A stretch of 64,000 nt of DNA from Desulfobacter sp. (GCA_028768545.1 CP054838.1:2411501-2475500), one strand, 5' to 3'; numbered from the stretch's first letter, positions 7,373-17,674 are shown. Made by a program: numbers and translations. The notes: generated by a model not told the origin, from the letters alone.

Positions 7373-7825
7373 ATGAAACAGAAAATCAGGTTTGAAAAGA
7401 ACATCAAGGACGGGATTCTCACGATTCTGGAGTCCAGCGAGGTTGATCCCGGCGTGGTCCAGCCCTTGCTTGAAGAAGAATATGAGCTCGAAGAGATGGT
7501 CCAGGCCTCCAAAGAAGGCGTAGACGCATTTATTGCCAAGCTGCGCCGTAAAAGTTTTTTCCCTGCAAGGGATCTGTCTGAAAAACTTTTTGATGCGACC
7601 AAGGAGTTTTTGACGGACGCTTCCGCTGAAAAGCTGGTGATTGATTATAATGACACCGAAGCCTTTCCCGGAGAAGAGGATTTCCGCCTAGAAGACGATG
7701 ATGTGGAACTGGATGCCATTCTTGATGAAGACGGGGATACCAAGGAAGATGAAATCAAGGAAATTGATTCTGAAGATGATACCCCGAAATTCACTCCTGA
7801 AGATACTTCTGAACACGAGAATTAG
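7373..7825 (+). CDS. Hypothetical protein with acidic C-terminal tail
   Basis: 150 aa from ATG 7373, preceded by AGGAGAC. I do not recognise the family. Residues 1-90 look globular and helical. Residues ~95-150 are dominated by Asp/Glu (EEDFRLEDDDVELDAILDED) and are probably disordered. It is 6 bp upstream of argS on the same strand behind a good promoter, so it is likely cotranscribed with argS. No membrane segments, signal peptide or cysteines are present. Function unknown. Confidence 0.75.
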   Translation: MKQKIRFEKNIKDGILTILESSEVDPGVVQPLLEEEYELEEMVQASKEGVDAFIAKLRRKSFFPARDLSEKLFDATKEFLTDASAEKLVIDYNDTEAFPGEEDFRLEDDDVELDAILDEDGDTKEDEIKEIDSEDDTPKFTPEDTSEHEN

Positions 7826-7831
7826 ACTTTT

Positions 7832-9511
7832 ATGAAAACAAAAATCAGAGAAATGGTGCTTGGCGCGGCCTTGCATGCATTTGAACAGGGACTTTTGCCT
7901 TCGGACCTTGTGCCTGAAATGGAGATCGAAACCCCAAAGCACGAAGGTCAGGGGGATTTTTCAACCAACTTTGCCATGGTCTCTGCCAAGAATCAGAAAA
8001 TGGCGCCCCGAAAAATTGCCCAGGCTGTTGTGGATTCAATGGCCTACAAGGGCGGCATGGACAAGGTCATTGAAAAGGTGGAGATTGCCGGGCTCGGGTT
8101 TATTAATTTCTTTTTGTCTGCCAAGGCATGGCATCCGGTGATTGACCAGGTCCTGAAAGAGGATGAGCGATTTGGCGCCTCGGATATGGGGAAAAAGGAA
8201 AAGGTTCAGGTTGAATTTGTCTCTGCCAATCCTACAGGCCCCCTTCACGTGGGGCATGGCCGTGGTGCTGCCGTGGGAGATTCCGTCGGTAATATCCTTT
8301 CCTTTGCCGGGTTTGATGTTCAAAAAGAGTATTATATCAATGATTCAGGCCGGCAGATCCGTACCCTGGGCACCTCGGTCTGGCTTCGGCTTTTACAGGG
8401 CCAGGGCCGGGAGGTCACATTTCCTGAAGATTGCTACCAGGGCGATTATATAAAGGACCTTGCCCAAAAGGTGTTGGACGAAGAGGGCAGCGCCCTTTTG
8501 GAGATGGAAGAGGCCCAGGGTATTGATGTCTGTGCCAGGTTTGCCGCCCAAAAAATTCTTGGCGGGATCCGGGCGGATCTTGAGGATTTCGGGGTGATAT
8601 TTGACCATTGGTTCAGCGAGCAAAGCCTTTACGATTCCGGCCGGGTGCCCGCTGCCATTGAAAGCTTTAAAGATAAAGACCTGATCTATGAAAAGGACGG
8701 GGCCCTCTGGTTTCGGACCGAAGATTTTGGGGATGAAAAAGACCGGGTGGTGGTGAGAAACAACGGGCTGACCACCTATTTTGCCTCGGACATCGCCTAT
8801 CATGATGAAAAATACGAGCGGGGGTTTGACCGGGTCATTGATGTCTGGGGCGCGGATCATCACGGATATATCAAGCGGATCGATGCCGCCGTTGTGGCCA
8901 CGGGCCGGAAAAGCGAACAATTTGAGGTGATCCTGGTCCAGTTGGTCAACCTGCTTCGAAACGGCAGCCCCGTGCAGATGTCCACCAGGGCCGGGGAATT
9001 TGTCACCCTCAAGGATATTGTGGACGAGGTGGGCAGGGATGCGGCAAGGTTCATGTTTTTAAGCCGGAGCTATGATTCCGGCCTGGATTTTGACCTGGAG
9101 CTGGCCAAGGAGAAAAGCTCGGATAATCCTGTGTACTACGTTCAATACGTTCATGCCCGGATCACGGGAATTCTTGTCAAGGCAAAGCAAGAGGGACTGA
9201 TAGAGGATATTGAGTTTTCTTCGGGCCGGTATTTATCCCGCCTTGTTCAGGATGAAGAGTTGAATCTGATTAAGCAAATGGCCGGGTTTCAAGAACAGGT
9301 GGAAAAAAGTGCTGCCACCCTTCATCCCCATGTGATTTTTACCTATCTTTTGTCTTTGGCATCGGCATTTCATGCCTATTACAACAAGCATAAGGTGATT
9401 ACCGAAGATGTTGAGCTGTCCAATTCAAGGCTCAGCCTTGTTCTGGCCGTGAAAAAAGTCATTCGAAACGGTCTTGCACTTTTGGGCGTATCTGCACCGG
9501 AAAGAATGTAA
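7832..9511 (+). CDS. argS: Arginyl-tRNA synthetase
   Basis: 559 aa, normal for the bacterial enzyme. The class I signature reads HVGHG at residues 139-143 within [15 protein letters not shown], and the second signature is in degenerate form ([10 protein letters not shown]) around residue 375, as usual for ArgRS. The C-terminus carries the DALR anticodon-binding domain (VQYVHARI, then [13 protein letters not shown]). It charges tRNA-Arg with arginine in the cytoplasm. It is followed after 6 bp by the SPOR gene. Confidence 0.97.
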   Translation: MKTKIREMVLGAALHAFEQGLLPSDLVPEMEIETPKHEGQGDFSTNFAMVSAKNQKMAPRKIAQAVVDSMAYKGGMDKVIEKVEIAGLGFINFFLSAKAWHPVIDQVLKEDERFGASDMGKKEKVQVEFVSANPTGPLHVGHGRGAAVGDSVGNILSFAGFDVQKEYYINDSGRQIRTLGTSVWLRLLQGQGREVTFPEDCYQGDYIKDLAQKVLDEEGSALLEMEEAQGIDVCARFAAQKILGGIRADLEDFGVIFDHWFSEQSLYDSGRVPAAIESFKDKDLIYEKDGALWFRTEDFGDEKDRVVVRNNGLTTYFASDIAYHDEKYERGFDRVIDVWGADHHGYIKRIDAAVVATGRKSEQFEVILVQLVNLLRNGSPVQMSTRAGEFVTLKDIVDEVGRDAARFMFLSRSYDSGLDFDLELAKEKSSDNPVYYVQYVHARITGILVKAKQEGLIEDIEFSSGRYLSRLVQDEELNLIKQMAGFQEQVEKSAATLHPHVIFTYLLSLASAFHAYYNKHKVITEDVELSNSRLSLVLAVKKVIRNGLALLGVSAPERM

Positions 9512-9517
9512 CCCATC

Positions 9518-10300
9518 GTGGTCAAAGGCATTATAAAATACGGGCTTTATTTTTTTGCAGGGCTTTGGATCTTTATTCTGGGTGTGATGGTGGGCCGTGG
9601 AAACCCACCGTTCAGTTTTGATACCAGAGGATTTCAGGCTCGACTGGAAACCATTGCCAAGGCGTCTGGAAGTCGAGCGCCTGCCGGTGAAAAAATGGAT
9701 CTTAAATTTTATGATGCCCTGAACAATCCGGTCCGCCACGAGGTGAAGGGGCGGCCTGAAAAATCAGGAGAAATTATTCCCTCCACTGAAAAGCCGATGC
9801 CTGTCCGGCCCAGGGCGGCTGACCAGGCGATTCTTGTCAAGCTGAGCCGAAAAAAAGCCACCCTGAATCGGGGGGCCGGATCAGGGCAGGCCTTTCAAGA
9901 ACAAATTAAATCAAAAAAAACGCCTGTTAAAACCGGAATTAAACCCGTAAAAAAACCTATTGTTTCAAAAAAGAGTCCTTTGCCTGAAAAATCATCACAA
10001 CCTTTAAAAACAGCCCAAAAAGAAGATCCCCGGGCGGTTGAAGCCCGAAAAACCCAATCTAAGGGAGGGTACACCATCCAGGTGGCGGCTTATAAGGCCT
10101 TTAAAGATGCGGTCACCCACATGGCAGCCCTGGAAAAAAAAGGGGTGGCCTCCTATCGGGTCCGGGGCAAAAAGGACGGGAAAACCTGGTACCGGGTGAG
10201 GACCGGGGCCTTTGCCGATTATGATACGGCAGCCGCCCGGCTTAAAGAGTTAAAACAGGCAAAGATAGACGGCATGATCATTAAAAAGGAAGAAAGATGA
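9518..10300 (+). CDS. SPOR-domain protein, membrane anchored, peptidoglycan binding
   Basis: 260 aa starting at GTG 9518. One membrane segment (residues ~8-28, GLYFFAGLWIFILGVMVGRG) is followed by a long Lys/Pro-rich linker (~60-175) and a C-terminal SPOR domain (~184-258, YTIQVAAYKAFKDA ... WYRVRTGAFADYDTA). SPOR domains bind septal, denuded peptidoglycan, and proteins of this layout often help cell division. The stop overlaps gatC by 4 bp, so it is translationally coupled with the argS-gatC genes, a positional link rather than a functional one. Confidence 0.88.
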   Translation: MVKGIIKYGLYFFAGLWIFILGVMVGRGNPPFSFDTRGFQARLETIAKASGSRAPAGEKMDLKFYDALNNPVRHEVKGRPEKSGEIIPSTEKPMPVRPRAADQAILVKLSRKKATLNRGAGSGQAFQEQIKSKKTPVKTGIKPVKKPIVSKKSPLPEKSSQPLKTAQKEDPRAVEARKTQSKGGYTIQVAAYKAFKDAVTHMAALEKKGVASYRVRGKKDGKTWYRVRTGAFADYDTAAARLKELKQAKIDGMIIKKEER

Positions 10301-10584
10301 AGATATCAAAGGATGAAATTGAGAAGATTGCCCTTCTGGCCCGTCTGGACATTGACGAAGATCTCAAGGAGACCTTGTCCGGCCAGTTGAGCCATATCCT
10401 GGATTATATTGATACCCTGCAGTCTGTGGATGTTGACGGGGTGACCCCGGTCTCTGGTGCGGCCTTTATGAACAATGTGCTCAGGGAGGATGAGGTCGTG
10501 CCTTCTCCAGGCCCTGATGTCACCCTGGCCAATGCCCCGGAACGGGATGATGATTTTTATGTGGTGCCCAGGGTGGTAAAATAA
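10297..10584 (+). CDS. gatC: Asp/Glu-tRNA amidotransferase subunit C
   Basis: 95 aa, full length for GatC. It shows the family pattern KISKDEIEKIALLARLDI at the start and VTPVSGAAFMNNVLREDEV in the middle. GatC stabilises the GatA-GatB complex that amidates Glu-tRNA(Gln) and/or Asp-tRNA(Asn). It overlaps the SPOR gene by 4 bp and precedes gatA by 54 bp. The partner gatB lies 10 kb away on the other strand. Confidence 0.95.
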   Translation: MKISKDEIEKIALLARLDIDEDLKETLSGQLSHILDYIDTLQSVDVDGVTPVSGAAFMNNVLREDEVVPSPGPDVTLANAPERDDDFYVVPRVVK

Positions 10585-10638
10585 AGGATCGGGCAGACTG
10601 TTGTTTTTTGTTCAAAGATTATAATTTAAGGATAGACC

Positions 10639-12114
10639 ATGGATTTACATACACTGACCATTGCCCAGGCCCAAAAACTTTTGTCTGACAAGGCAATCTC
10701 CTCGGTTGAGCTGACAGCCGCCCTTTTAGAGCGGATCAATGCCCATGACAAACGCATTGGCGCTTTTATCACCGTGGACCCGGAATCTGCCCTGGCCCAG
10801 GCCAGGGCGGCAGATGAGCAAATTGCCAAACAGGATCAAAAAACCTTTACAGGGATTCCTTTGGCCTTAAAAGACCTGCTGTGTACCCAGGGGGTGAAAA
10901 CCACCTGCGGATCCAAAATCCTGAAAGACTTTGTGCCCGAGTACAATGCCACGGTGGTGGAAAAGATCAACCGTGAAAACGGGGTGATCCTGGGCAAGAC
11001 CAATCTGGATGAATTTGCCATGGGCTCTTCCACTGAAAATTCCGCGTTCAAGCTTACCCGGAATCCCTGGAACCTGGACCATGTGCCAGGGGGGTCTTCT
11101 GGCGGTTCTGCCGCGGCTGTGGCTGCCCAGTTCTGCTCTGCCTCTCTGGGCACGGACACGGGCGGTTCCATCCGCCAGCCCGCCTCCCATTGCGGGGTGG
11201 TGGGGCTTAAACCCACCTATGGGCGGGTTTCCAGGTTCGGCCTTGTCTCCTATGCCTCTTCCCTGGACCAGATCGGCCCCATTACAAGGGATGTAAAAGA
11301 CAGCGCCTTGATGATGAATTTGATCTGCGGCCATGATCCCAAGGATTCCACTTCCGCGCCCAGGGATGTTCCGGATTTTACAAAGGGTATTGAAGATTTT
11401 AAACGCAAGGGGTTAAAGGGAATGACCGCAGGGATCCCCAAAGAATTTTCAAGCCTTGAGGGCATTGATCCCGAAGTCATGGCAGCCTTTGAATCTGCCA
11501 AAGAGGTGTTGGCCGATCTGGGGGTGAAGATCAAGGAGGTCTCCCTTGCCCATACCGATTATGTGGTGGCCGCCTATTATATTATTGCCCCCTGTGAAGC
11601 CAGCGCCAATCTGGCACGGTTTGACGGGGTGAGATACGGATTCAGGGACAAATCCCAGGATGATCTTATTGAAATGTACAAGAAAACCAAATCCCAGGGG
11701 TTCGGCCTTGAGGTCCAGCGCAGGATTATCATCGGCACCTATGCCCTGTCTGCCGGATATTATGATGCCTATTACGGACGGGCCTCCCAGGTCAGGGCCT
11801 TGATCATGGATGATTTTGCCCGGGCCTTTGAAAGTTGCGACATTATTCTTTCGCCTGTGGCGCCCACCCCGGCCTTTAAGATTGGAGAGAATACTGAAGA
11901 TCCTCTGACCATGTATTTGAGTGATATCTTTACCCTGTCTGCCAATATGGCCGGAGTTCCCGGGATTTCCGTTCCCGGGGGGATTTCAGCCAAAGGCCTG
12001 CCCATGGGCATTCAGATGATGGCCAGGCATTTTGACGAGCTTTCCTTGATCCGGGCGGGGTTTGGGTTTGAACAGGCCATGGGCCTTGATCGCACCCTGC
12101 CTGAATTGGGATAG
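10639..12114 (+). CDS. gatA: Asp/Glu-tRNA amidotransferase subunit A (amidase)
   Basis: 491 aa. The amidase signature GGSSGGSAAAVA is at ~151-162, and the catalytic triad is visible as Lys78 (PLALKDL), Ser153 and Ser177 (GTDTGGSIRQ). GatA hydrolyses glutamine and passes ammonia to GatB. It follows gatC. Start ATG 10639 has AAGGATAG upstream. Confidence 0.97.
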   Translation: MDLHTLTIAQAQKLLSDKAISSVELTAALLERINAHDKRIGAFITVDPESALAQARAADEQIAKQDQKTFTGIPLALKDLLCTQGVKTTCGSKILKDFVPEYNATVVEKINRENGVILGKTNLDEFAMGSSTENSAFKLTRNPWNLDHVPGGSSGGSAAAVAAQFCSASLGTDTGGSIRQPASHCGVVGLKPTYGRVSRFGLVSYASSLDQIGPITRDVKDSALMMNLICGHDPKDSTSAPRDVPDFTKGIEDFKRKGLKGMTAGIPKEFSSLEGIDPEVMAAFESAKEVLADLGVKIKEVSLAHTDYVVAAYYIIAPCEASANLARFDGVRYGFRDKSQDDLIEMYKKTKSQGFGLEVQRRIIIGTYALSAGYYDAYYGRASQVRALIMDDFARAFESCDIILSPVAPTPAFKIGENTEDPLTMYLSDIFTLSANMAGVPGISVPGGISAKGLPMGIQMMARHFDELSLIRAGFGFEQAMGLDRTLPELG

Positions 12115-12123
12115 CCCGCTTTA

Positions 12124-12169
12124 GCGCCTTGCAGCTAAAGCAAGTAGAACCGTGAAATATGCGGGATAG
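12124..12169 (+). repeat. Dispersed intergenic repeat, copy 1
   Basis: GCGCCTTGCAGCTAAAGCAA at 12124-12143, then after 11 nt AAATATGCGGG at 12155-12165 followed by ATAG. The same two blocks occur at 54601-54642. In this copy the first block lies in a hairpin, GCTTTAGC (12118-12125) pairing with GCTAAAGC (12134-12141). It lies just after the gatA stop. Nature unknown. Confidence 0.6.
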
Positions 12170-12190
12170 ACAACCCTTTAAGGAGAAATT

Positions 12191-12370
12191 ATGAGTACCC
12201 AGCCCCAGGGGGATGCATTAAAAAAAGCCATTCAATGGATTTCAGAACAGAGAAAAGAGGATCCTTTAAAAACGCCGGCGGCCCTGGCGGATCAGGCAGG
12301 GTTCAAGTTTGATTTGAGCCCCAAGGACAGTGAGTTTCTGCTCCGTTTTGTTCGTGAAGACAAGGCTTAA
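12191..12370 (+). CDS. Small hypothetical protein between gatA and mutL
   Basis: 59 aa, MSTQPQGDALKKAIQWISEQ at the start and FLLRFVRED near the end. It has a strong ribosome-binding site (AAGGAGAAATT before ATG 12191), normal codon use and no stop until 12368-12370. The protein is helical and soluble, with no cysteines or membrane segment. I do not recognise a family. Position suggests cotranscription with gatA or mutL. Confidence 0.7.
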   Translation: MSTQPQGDALKKAIQWISEQRKEDPLKTPAALADQAGFKFDLSPKDSEFLLRFVREDKA

Positions 12371-12468
12371 TAACCGGAAAACCATTTTTAAAAGGGCGTT
12401 TGCTGGCCTTTTTATGCCCTAAGCCCGGGCAAAAATAATATCGGCTTGCCTTTAAGGATACCCCTTGC

Positions 12469-14490
12469 ATGAGAAAGATTCGAATTCTTCCCGAGATCCT
12501 TTCCAACCAGATTGCCGCAGGAGAAGTGGTCCAGCGGCCGGTTTCCGTGGTCAAAGAGTTGGTTGAAAACAGCATGGACGCAGGCGCGGACAGGATTACC
12601 GTGGAAATTGAAAACGGGGGTAAATCCTTGATCCGGGTCTCTGACAACGGTGCAGGCCTTGACCGGGACCAGGCCATGCTGGCCATTGAGCGGTATGCCA
12701 CCTCCAAGATCTATGAAAAAGAGGATTTGTTCTCCATTTCAAGTTTCGGGTTCAGGGGGGAGGCTTTGCCCTCCATTGCCTCTGTGTCCAGGTTTACCCT
12801 GGTTTCAAGGCCGAAAGACCTTGATGCGGGCACCCGGATTGATATCAACGGGGGCCGCCTTGCCAAGGTTGCCGATACCGGGGCTCCTCCCGGCACCATG
12901 GTCGAGGTCAGGCAATTGTTTTTCAACACCCCGGTCAGGAGAAAATTTTTAAAGGCCCAGTCCACGGAAAACAGCCATGTTTCAGATGCTGTATCAGGCC
13001 TTGCTTTAGGTAATCCTGACATTGGATTTCGCTTGTTTCTCAATAAAAAACTGGTGAAAAACTTTCCCCCGTCACAGGATTTGATCACCCGGGCCGGCAT
13101 GGTCCTGGGCCGGGATGCCGCAGGCCACCTTTACCCTTTGGACGGCCGGGAAGATCAGATCCGGATTTCAGGAGTCTGTGCCAATCCCCAGGTCACCCGG
13201 AGCACGGCCAATCGAATCTATTTGTTTGTCAACAACCGCCTGGTCCATGACAGGGGCATTGTTGCCGCAATTTTCAGGGGATTTCGGGGCCGGATCATGA
13301 AGGGCCGTTTTCCTTTGGCCGTGGTCTGCGTGAGTCTGCCCTATGACCAGGTGGATGTGAATGTTCACCCGTCCAAGCGGGAGATTAAATTTTTAAACCC
13401 CCAGCCTGTGTATGATACTCTTGCCCGCACCGTCTCTTGTGCCCTCTCAGATGCCCAGACCGATCCTCTGGCATATTCTGCCTCCGCATCCTTTGCCCCG
13501 ACGTTTTTGCAAAAAAAATATCAGCAAGAGGGCCAACAGGGATATCAAAAAGAGAATCAACCGGAGGAAAAAGAGAATTGTTTTTCCACGAGCACTGATC
13601 CTGGAAGCAAGTCAAATCCAGGCAGAGAGGCGCAGTTTCCGGAATCCGTTGGTAAGCCCTCTTTTTCTGTGGCCCAGGACAAAATGGGATGGGACCAAGC
13701 GCCAGGACAACAAGCGCCAGGACAAAAAGAAGCAACTCAAAAAGAGACAGGGCAAAATTCAGCCTACCCAGGAGAGATGACAGCCTCTGAACGGCCTCCG
13801 GTTTTGGGGAACAAAGAGGTTGAATCTTACCATGGAACACCTTTTCGGGAAATGGGGCCAAGCCCTGCGAAACCTCAAGTGCCCTGTGATGCCTTGATCT
13901 CTCCGGGCCGGGATGAATTTAAGGTGCTGGGCCAGGTTCTCAACACCTATATTGTGGTGGAAAAGGAGAATCATCTGGTCCTGGTGGACCAGCATGCCGC
14001 CCATGAGCGCATTGTTTACGAAGCCCTTAAAAAACGGCATAAAACCATACGGGTTCAAAGCCAGACCCTGATGGTACCTGAAATTATCGATCTCACCCAC
14101 AAAGAGGCAGACATTTTGGACCACGCCCTGGAAACCTTTGCCGGCCTTGGGCTTGAAATTGCCCGGTTTGGAGGGGAAAGTTTTGTGATCAAGGCGGTGC
14201 CTGTGCTGGTGGAAGAAAAAGCGGTCAAAGAGATGGTTTTGGAGATGGTCGAGCAGATCAGCGCTGCCAAGGGTGGCGGCGGGGAAGAAAACTGGCTGGA
14301 TCACTGTCTTGTCACCATGGCCTGCCACAGGGCGGTTCGGGCAAACCAGGCAATGAATCCGGCAGAAATGAAAACCCTGATTGCAGATCTCATGGATTGT
14401 GAAAATCCCATGCATTGTCCCCATGGTCGGCCCATCCTGGTTTCCTTTGATCAGCGGCAACTGGAAAAGCTGTTCAAAAGACTTGTGTGA
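12469..14490 (+). CDS. mutL: DNA mismatch repair protein MutL (endonuclease type)
   Basis: 673 aa. The N-terminal GHKL ATPase is clear: IAAGEVVQRP, KELVENSMDAGAD (~29-41), DNGAGL and GFRGEALPS. A low-complexity Gln/Pro-rich linker (~350-470, with QAPGQQAPGQ) precedes the C-terminal domain, which carries DQHAAHERIVYE from D507, the metal-binding nuclease motif DQHA(x)2E(x)4E, plus ACHRAVRA and CPHGRP (~650). MutL of this type nicks DNA during mismatch repair in organisms lacking MutH. The first in-frame ATG is used. Confidence 0.96.
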   Translation: MRKIRILPEILSNQIAAGEVVQRPVSVVKELVENSMDAGADRITVEIENGGKSLIRVSDNGAGLDRDQAMLAIERYATSKIYEKEDLFSISSFGFRGEALPSIASVSRFTLVSRPKDLDAGTRIDINGGRLAKVADTGAPPGTMVEVRQLFFNTPVRRKFLKAQSTENSHVSDAVSGLALGNPDIGFRLFLNKKLVKNFPPSQDLITRAGMVLGRDAAGHLYPLDGREDQIRISGVCANPQVTRSTANRIYLFVNNRLVHDRGIVAAIFRGFRGRIMKGRFPLAVVCVSLPYDQVDVNVHPSKREIKFLNPQPVYDTLARTVSCALSDAQTDPLAYSASASFAPTFLQKKYQQEGQQGYQKENQPEEKENCFSTSTDPGSKSNPGREAQFPESVGKPSFSVAQDKMGWDQAPGQQAPGQKEATQKETGQNSAYPGEMTASERPPVLGNKEVESYHGTPFREMGPSPAKPQVPCDALISPGRDEFKVLGQVLNTYIVVEKENHLVLVDQHAAHERIVYEALKKRHKTIRVQSQTLMVPEIIDLTHKEADILDHALETFAGLGLEIARFGGESFVIKAVPVLVEEKAVKEMVLEMVEQISAAKGGGGEENWLDHCLVTMACHRAVRANQAMNPAEMKTLIADLMDCENPMHCPHGRPILVSFDQRQLEKLFKRLV

Positions 14491-14640
14491 TCCAGGGGAA
14501 TAAGATATATAATCCGTTACATTTTTTAACGATTTCATGCTTGCGTGGAATGAATATTATCAATAGAAATGCACGACAGGGCAGGGGAGTGACTCCGCTT
14601 ATCCTGTGATTTTTATGACCTTTAGGTGTAAGGAAAATTT

Positions 14641-16284
14641 ATGTTTAGATCCAGGCAGACAACATCTGTAAACAGGCTGGTCATTGCGGCTCTGATCCTT
14701 TTTGTTACGCTGGCAAATGCCGGAATCGGGATGTGTGCCCCCCCTAAAACCGTGGCGGTCTTCCCCTTTGAGATGAATTCCCCCCAGGGTCTTGGATTCC
14801 TGCAGAACGGGCTGTTTTCAATGCTCTCTTCACGCCTGTCAGATGCCGGCAAGGTGGATGTCCTTGACCGGGAAACCGTGGATCAGGCCCTGGCAAAGGC
14901 CCAGACCTCAGAGGCCACCAAGGGAAATCTCAACGAGACCAAGGCCAGGCTGATCGGTGCCCAGATGGGGGTTGATTTTGTGCTCTTCGGCAGCCTGACC
15001 AATTTTGGTGAGAGCGTGAGCCTGGATGCCTCCATGGTGGATGTGACCGGAGAAAAAGAGACCCTTGCCTTTTTTGAGCAGAGCAATGCAATGGGAGACG
15101 TTATTCCCCTGGTCAACACCTTTGCAGGGGATATCAACCAAAAGGTCTTTAACCGCAGGATCAACAATGAGCTTTATGTTCAGCCCGGACCCGAGCAAGC
15201 ACCTGCCCCGGGTGGGTTCCAATATGCCGGCGGTGCCGGAGTCTACGGCGGCGGGATGATGGCAATGCAGGGAAGCCAGGGGTTTGCCACCCATTTGAAG
15301 TATGATGGAATCATTACCGCCATGGCCATTGGCGACCTGAACAAAGACGGGGTTCAGCAGGTCGTGGCTGCCACGGATTTTAAGCTGCTGATTTACACCC
15401 TTAAAAATGCCATTTTAACCCTTGACCAGACCTTGGAATATAAATCCTATATCCGCATTGTCAGCCTGGATATTGCCGATATCAACGGCAATGGATATCC
15501 TGAAATTTTTGTTTCCGCCACAACCGTTCACCGGGAAAATCTGGCCTCGTTTATTGTGGAGTACAACGGCAGTGCCTACACCACCCTGGTTGAAGATGAG
15601 TCTGAGTACTACCGGGTGATGCCTACCCCTGAAAAAACCCAGGTGCTCATGTCCCAGGACAAGGGGCGCGATCCTTTCAACGGGCGGATCCACATCATGA
15701 CGGCCAACGGGGATACCTATTCAAAGGAAAAACGGATCAGAATGCCCAGGGGGGCCTCTGTCCTTTCCATGACCCGGGGACCTGCCACGGATGAAGACAA
15801 CTTTCAATATGTCTATATCAATGAAAACAACCGGCTGATCGTGGCCAGTGACTCAGGCTCCCTGGTCTGGGAAAGCACCAAAAAATACGGGCTGACCAAT
15901 AACGTATGGCTCATGCCTACCGGCGGCGCAGGCCAGACCTATAGAGAGAGAAAGTATTATCACCCCAGAACCCTGTTTTATGATGTGGGCGCAGACAAGA
16001 CAAATGAAGTTGTTGTGGTCAAAAACCAAGAAGCCGGCGGCGGTAATTTTGGCCAGTATAAGCGCTTTACCGAAGGCCATATCGAGGTGATGAAATGGAA
16101 TGGGATGGCCCTGGCCCCGGTATTTCAAACCATGCCCGTTCAGGGCTGGATTTCGGATTTTGCCTTTGCCGATCTTGACGGGGACGGTGAAGAGGAAATG
16201 GTGGTCTCTGTGGTGAGCCGGAGCAAACTGGCTATTTTAGCCAAAGACAAGTCATCAAATATCATTTCCTATAAATTAAAATAG
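14641..16284 (+). CDS. Periplasmic TolB-like protein with FG-GAP/VCBS-like repeats
   Basis: 547 aa. The N-terminal hydrophobic stretch ending NAGIGMCA looks like a signal peptide. Residues ~35-180 (KTVAVFPFEMNSPQ ... GAQMGVDFVLFGSLTN) form a TolB/CsgG-like N-terminal domain. Downstream, repeats of the FG-GAP calcium-binding type are visible (IGDLNKDGVQQV, IADINGNGYPEI, FADLDGDGEEEM), consistent with a beta-propeller. The N-terminal domain is paralogous to the protein at 19704-20336, and both flank the porin pair, suggesting a shared envelope role. Specific function unknown. Confidence 0.75.
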   Translation: MFRSRQTTSVNRLVIAALILFVTLANAGIGMCAPPKTVAVFPFEMNSPQGLGFLQNGLFSMLSSRLSDAGKVDVLDRETVDQALAKAQTSEATKGNLNETKARLIGAQMGVDFVLFGSLTNFGESVSLDASMVDVTGEKETLAFFEQSNAMGDVIPLVNTFAGDINQKVFNRRINNELYVQPGPEQAPAPGGFQYAGGAGVYGGGMMAMQGSQGFATHLKYDGIITAMAIGDLNKDGVQQVVAATDFKLLIYTLKNAILTLDQTLEYKSYIRIVSLDIADINGNGYPEIFVSATTVHRENLASFIVEYNGSAYTTLVEDESEYYRVMPTPEKTQVLMSQDKGRDPFNGRIHIMTANGDTYSKEKRIRMPRGASVLSMTRGPATDEDNFQYVYINENNRLIVASDSGSLVWESTKKYGLTNNVWLMPTGGAGQTYRERKYYHPRTLFYDVGADKTNEVVVVKNQEAGGGNFGQYKRFTEGHIEVMKWNGMALAPVFQTMPVQGWISDFAFADLDGDGEEEMVVSVVSRSKLAILAKDKSSNIISYKLK

Positions 16285-16306
16285 CAGTTGCAAGTTTAAA
16301 AATAAG

Positions 16307-16335
16307 TTGACAAAGTATGGAAAATAGCTTTTAAC
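16307..16335 (+). promoter_or_regulatory. Promoter upstream of the first porin
   Basis: TTGACA (16307-16312), a 17-bp spacer and TTTAAC (16330-16335). The -35 is perfect, the -10 weak. An 85-nt leader with AAGGAG just before the start follows. Confidence 0.5.
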
Positions 16336-16419
16336 TTGTGTTTAATTATGGTGGAGTCCCTTTAAAAGGAGGGGGTTTCACATGTTTCAGGCAGTAAGAT
16401 AACCTTTAAGGAGAAAAAG

Positions 16420-17484
16420 ATGAAAAAATTAATGATTGCCGTTGCAGCTATTGCAATGTTTGCCAGCTCTGCCTATGCAGCAGACTGGAACTTCTATGGA
16501 AACGCTCGTTTCTATACATTTTATGAAAGTGTTGATCACAACACTCCTGGTACTGATGATACTGACAACACAGTATGGGCAACTTCCCCCAACTCTCGTA
16601 TCGGTGCCAATGTTAAAGTATCTGACGAACTGTCCGGTCGTTTTGAATGGGACATCGCTTCTGACATCAGAATCCGTCTTCTTTATGGAGAGTGGAACTT
16701 TGGTGCTGGCTCTCTCTTAGTTGGTCAGGACTGGACCCCCACCAATATCTTTGGTTCCAACCAGGTTGGTGCCACTGAACTGGGTCTTGGCGGACTTGGT
16801 GAAATGGGCGGCGGCCGTACTGGTCAGCTTAAATTGAAAATGGGCGGTTTCCGTCTTGCTCTTGCTACTCCTGATGTTAATGCCATGGACGATACTACTG
16901 GTGTTACTCTTAAAGATGATGATTATGCTGGCGTTGCTTATGACACAGAAGTTAAAATTCCCCAGATTCTTGCCAGCTACAGATTTGCCGGTGACAACTG
17001 GTCCGTAAAGGGTGTTGCAGGTTACCAGAAATTTGATCTTGAGAACCAGAGCGTATCTTCCTACATCGTAGGTATCGGTGGTGATGTTGCCTTTGGTGCT
17101 GCAACTCTGTATGCCTCTATCCATAGCGGCGAAAACATCGGCAACCTTCAGAATGGCGCTGCTACCGGCGGAGCCCTGACTGACGGTTCTTACGCAGTAG
17201 TTGACGGTACTACCGTTATTGACAATGAAAACCTGAGCTGCAGATTTATTGTTAACTATGTTTTCAATGACATGATTTCTGCTGAAATCGGTTATGGTTA
17301 TACTGAGAACGAACTTGACACACCTGGTGCGGTTTCTGACGAAGCACAGTCTTACTACATCAACCTGCCCATCAACCTGGCTCCCGGCGTCATCCTGACT
17401 CCTGAAATCGGTGTTGTTGATGAAAAAGAAGACGGACAGGACAAAACCACTTATTATGGTGCCCATTGGAGAATCAACTTCTAA
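16420..17484 (+). CDS. Outer-membrane porin (Desulfobacter-type), copy 1
   Basis: 354 aa. Signal peptide MKKLMIAVAAIAMFASSAYA, then WNFYGNARFYTFYE, alternating beta-strands throughout and a C-terminal WRINF, the aromatic end recognised by the BAM complex. Codon use shifts towards a restricted set typical of highly expressed genes. It is a paralogue of the next gene, with which it shares the N-terminal strand pattern, the IRxLxGEWNFGAGSL block and the C-terminal AxGVxxTPE strand. It has its own promoter and strong terminator, so the two are separately transcribed. Substrate selectivity cannot be read from sequence. Confidence 0.85.
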   Translation: MKKLMIAVAAIAMFASSAYAADWNFYGNARFYTFYESVDHNTPGTDDTDNTVWATSPNSRIGANVKVSDELSGRFEWDIASDIRIRLLYGEWNFGAGSLLVGQDWTPTNIFGSNQVGATELGLGGLGEMGGGRTGQLKLKMGGFRLALATPDVNAMDDTTGVTLKDDDYAGVAYDTEVKIPQILASYRFAGDNWSVKGVAGYQKFDLENQSVSSYIVGIGGDVAFGAATLYASIHSGENIGNLQNGAATGGALTDGSYAVVDGTTVIDNENLSCRFIVNYVFNDMISAEIGYGYTENELDTPGAVSDEAQSYYINLPINLAPGVILTPEIGVVDEKEDGQDKTTYYGAHWRINF

Positions 17485-17524
17485 TTTAGAAGTTATCCCA
17501 GTATAAAACTGCCTGAATGATTAA

Positions 17525-17561
17525 CGGGCTGGTGATGCAGATCACCAGCCCGTTTTTTTTT
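17525..17561 (+). terminator. Strong rho-independent terminator after porin 1
   Basis: A perfect 12-bp stem (CGGGCTGGTGAT / ATCACCAGCCCG) with loop GCAG is followed by nine T residues. Confidence 0.92.
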
Positions 17562-17674
17562 GTTTTTTAACGCCTGTCTTTTTTTAATTTAATGGTTTTC
17601 TCTGTACTAATTTCGCATTGTTGAGGAAAATTGTTCATTTGTTGTTTAATTGTAAAAAAATGTTGTGAAAGATG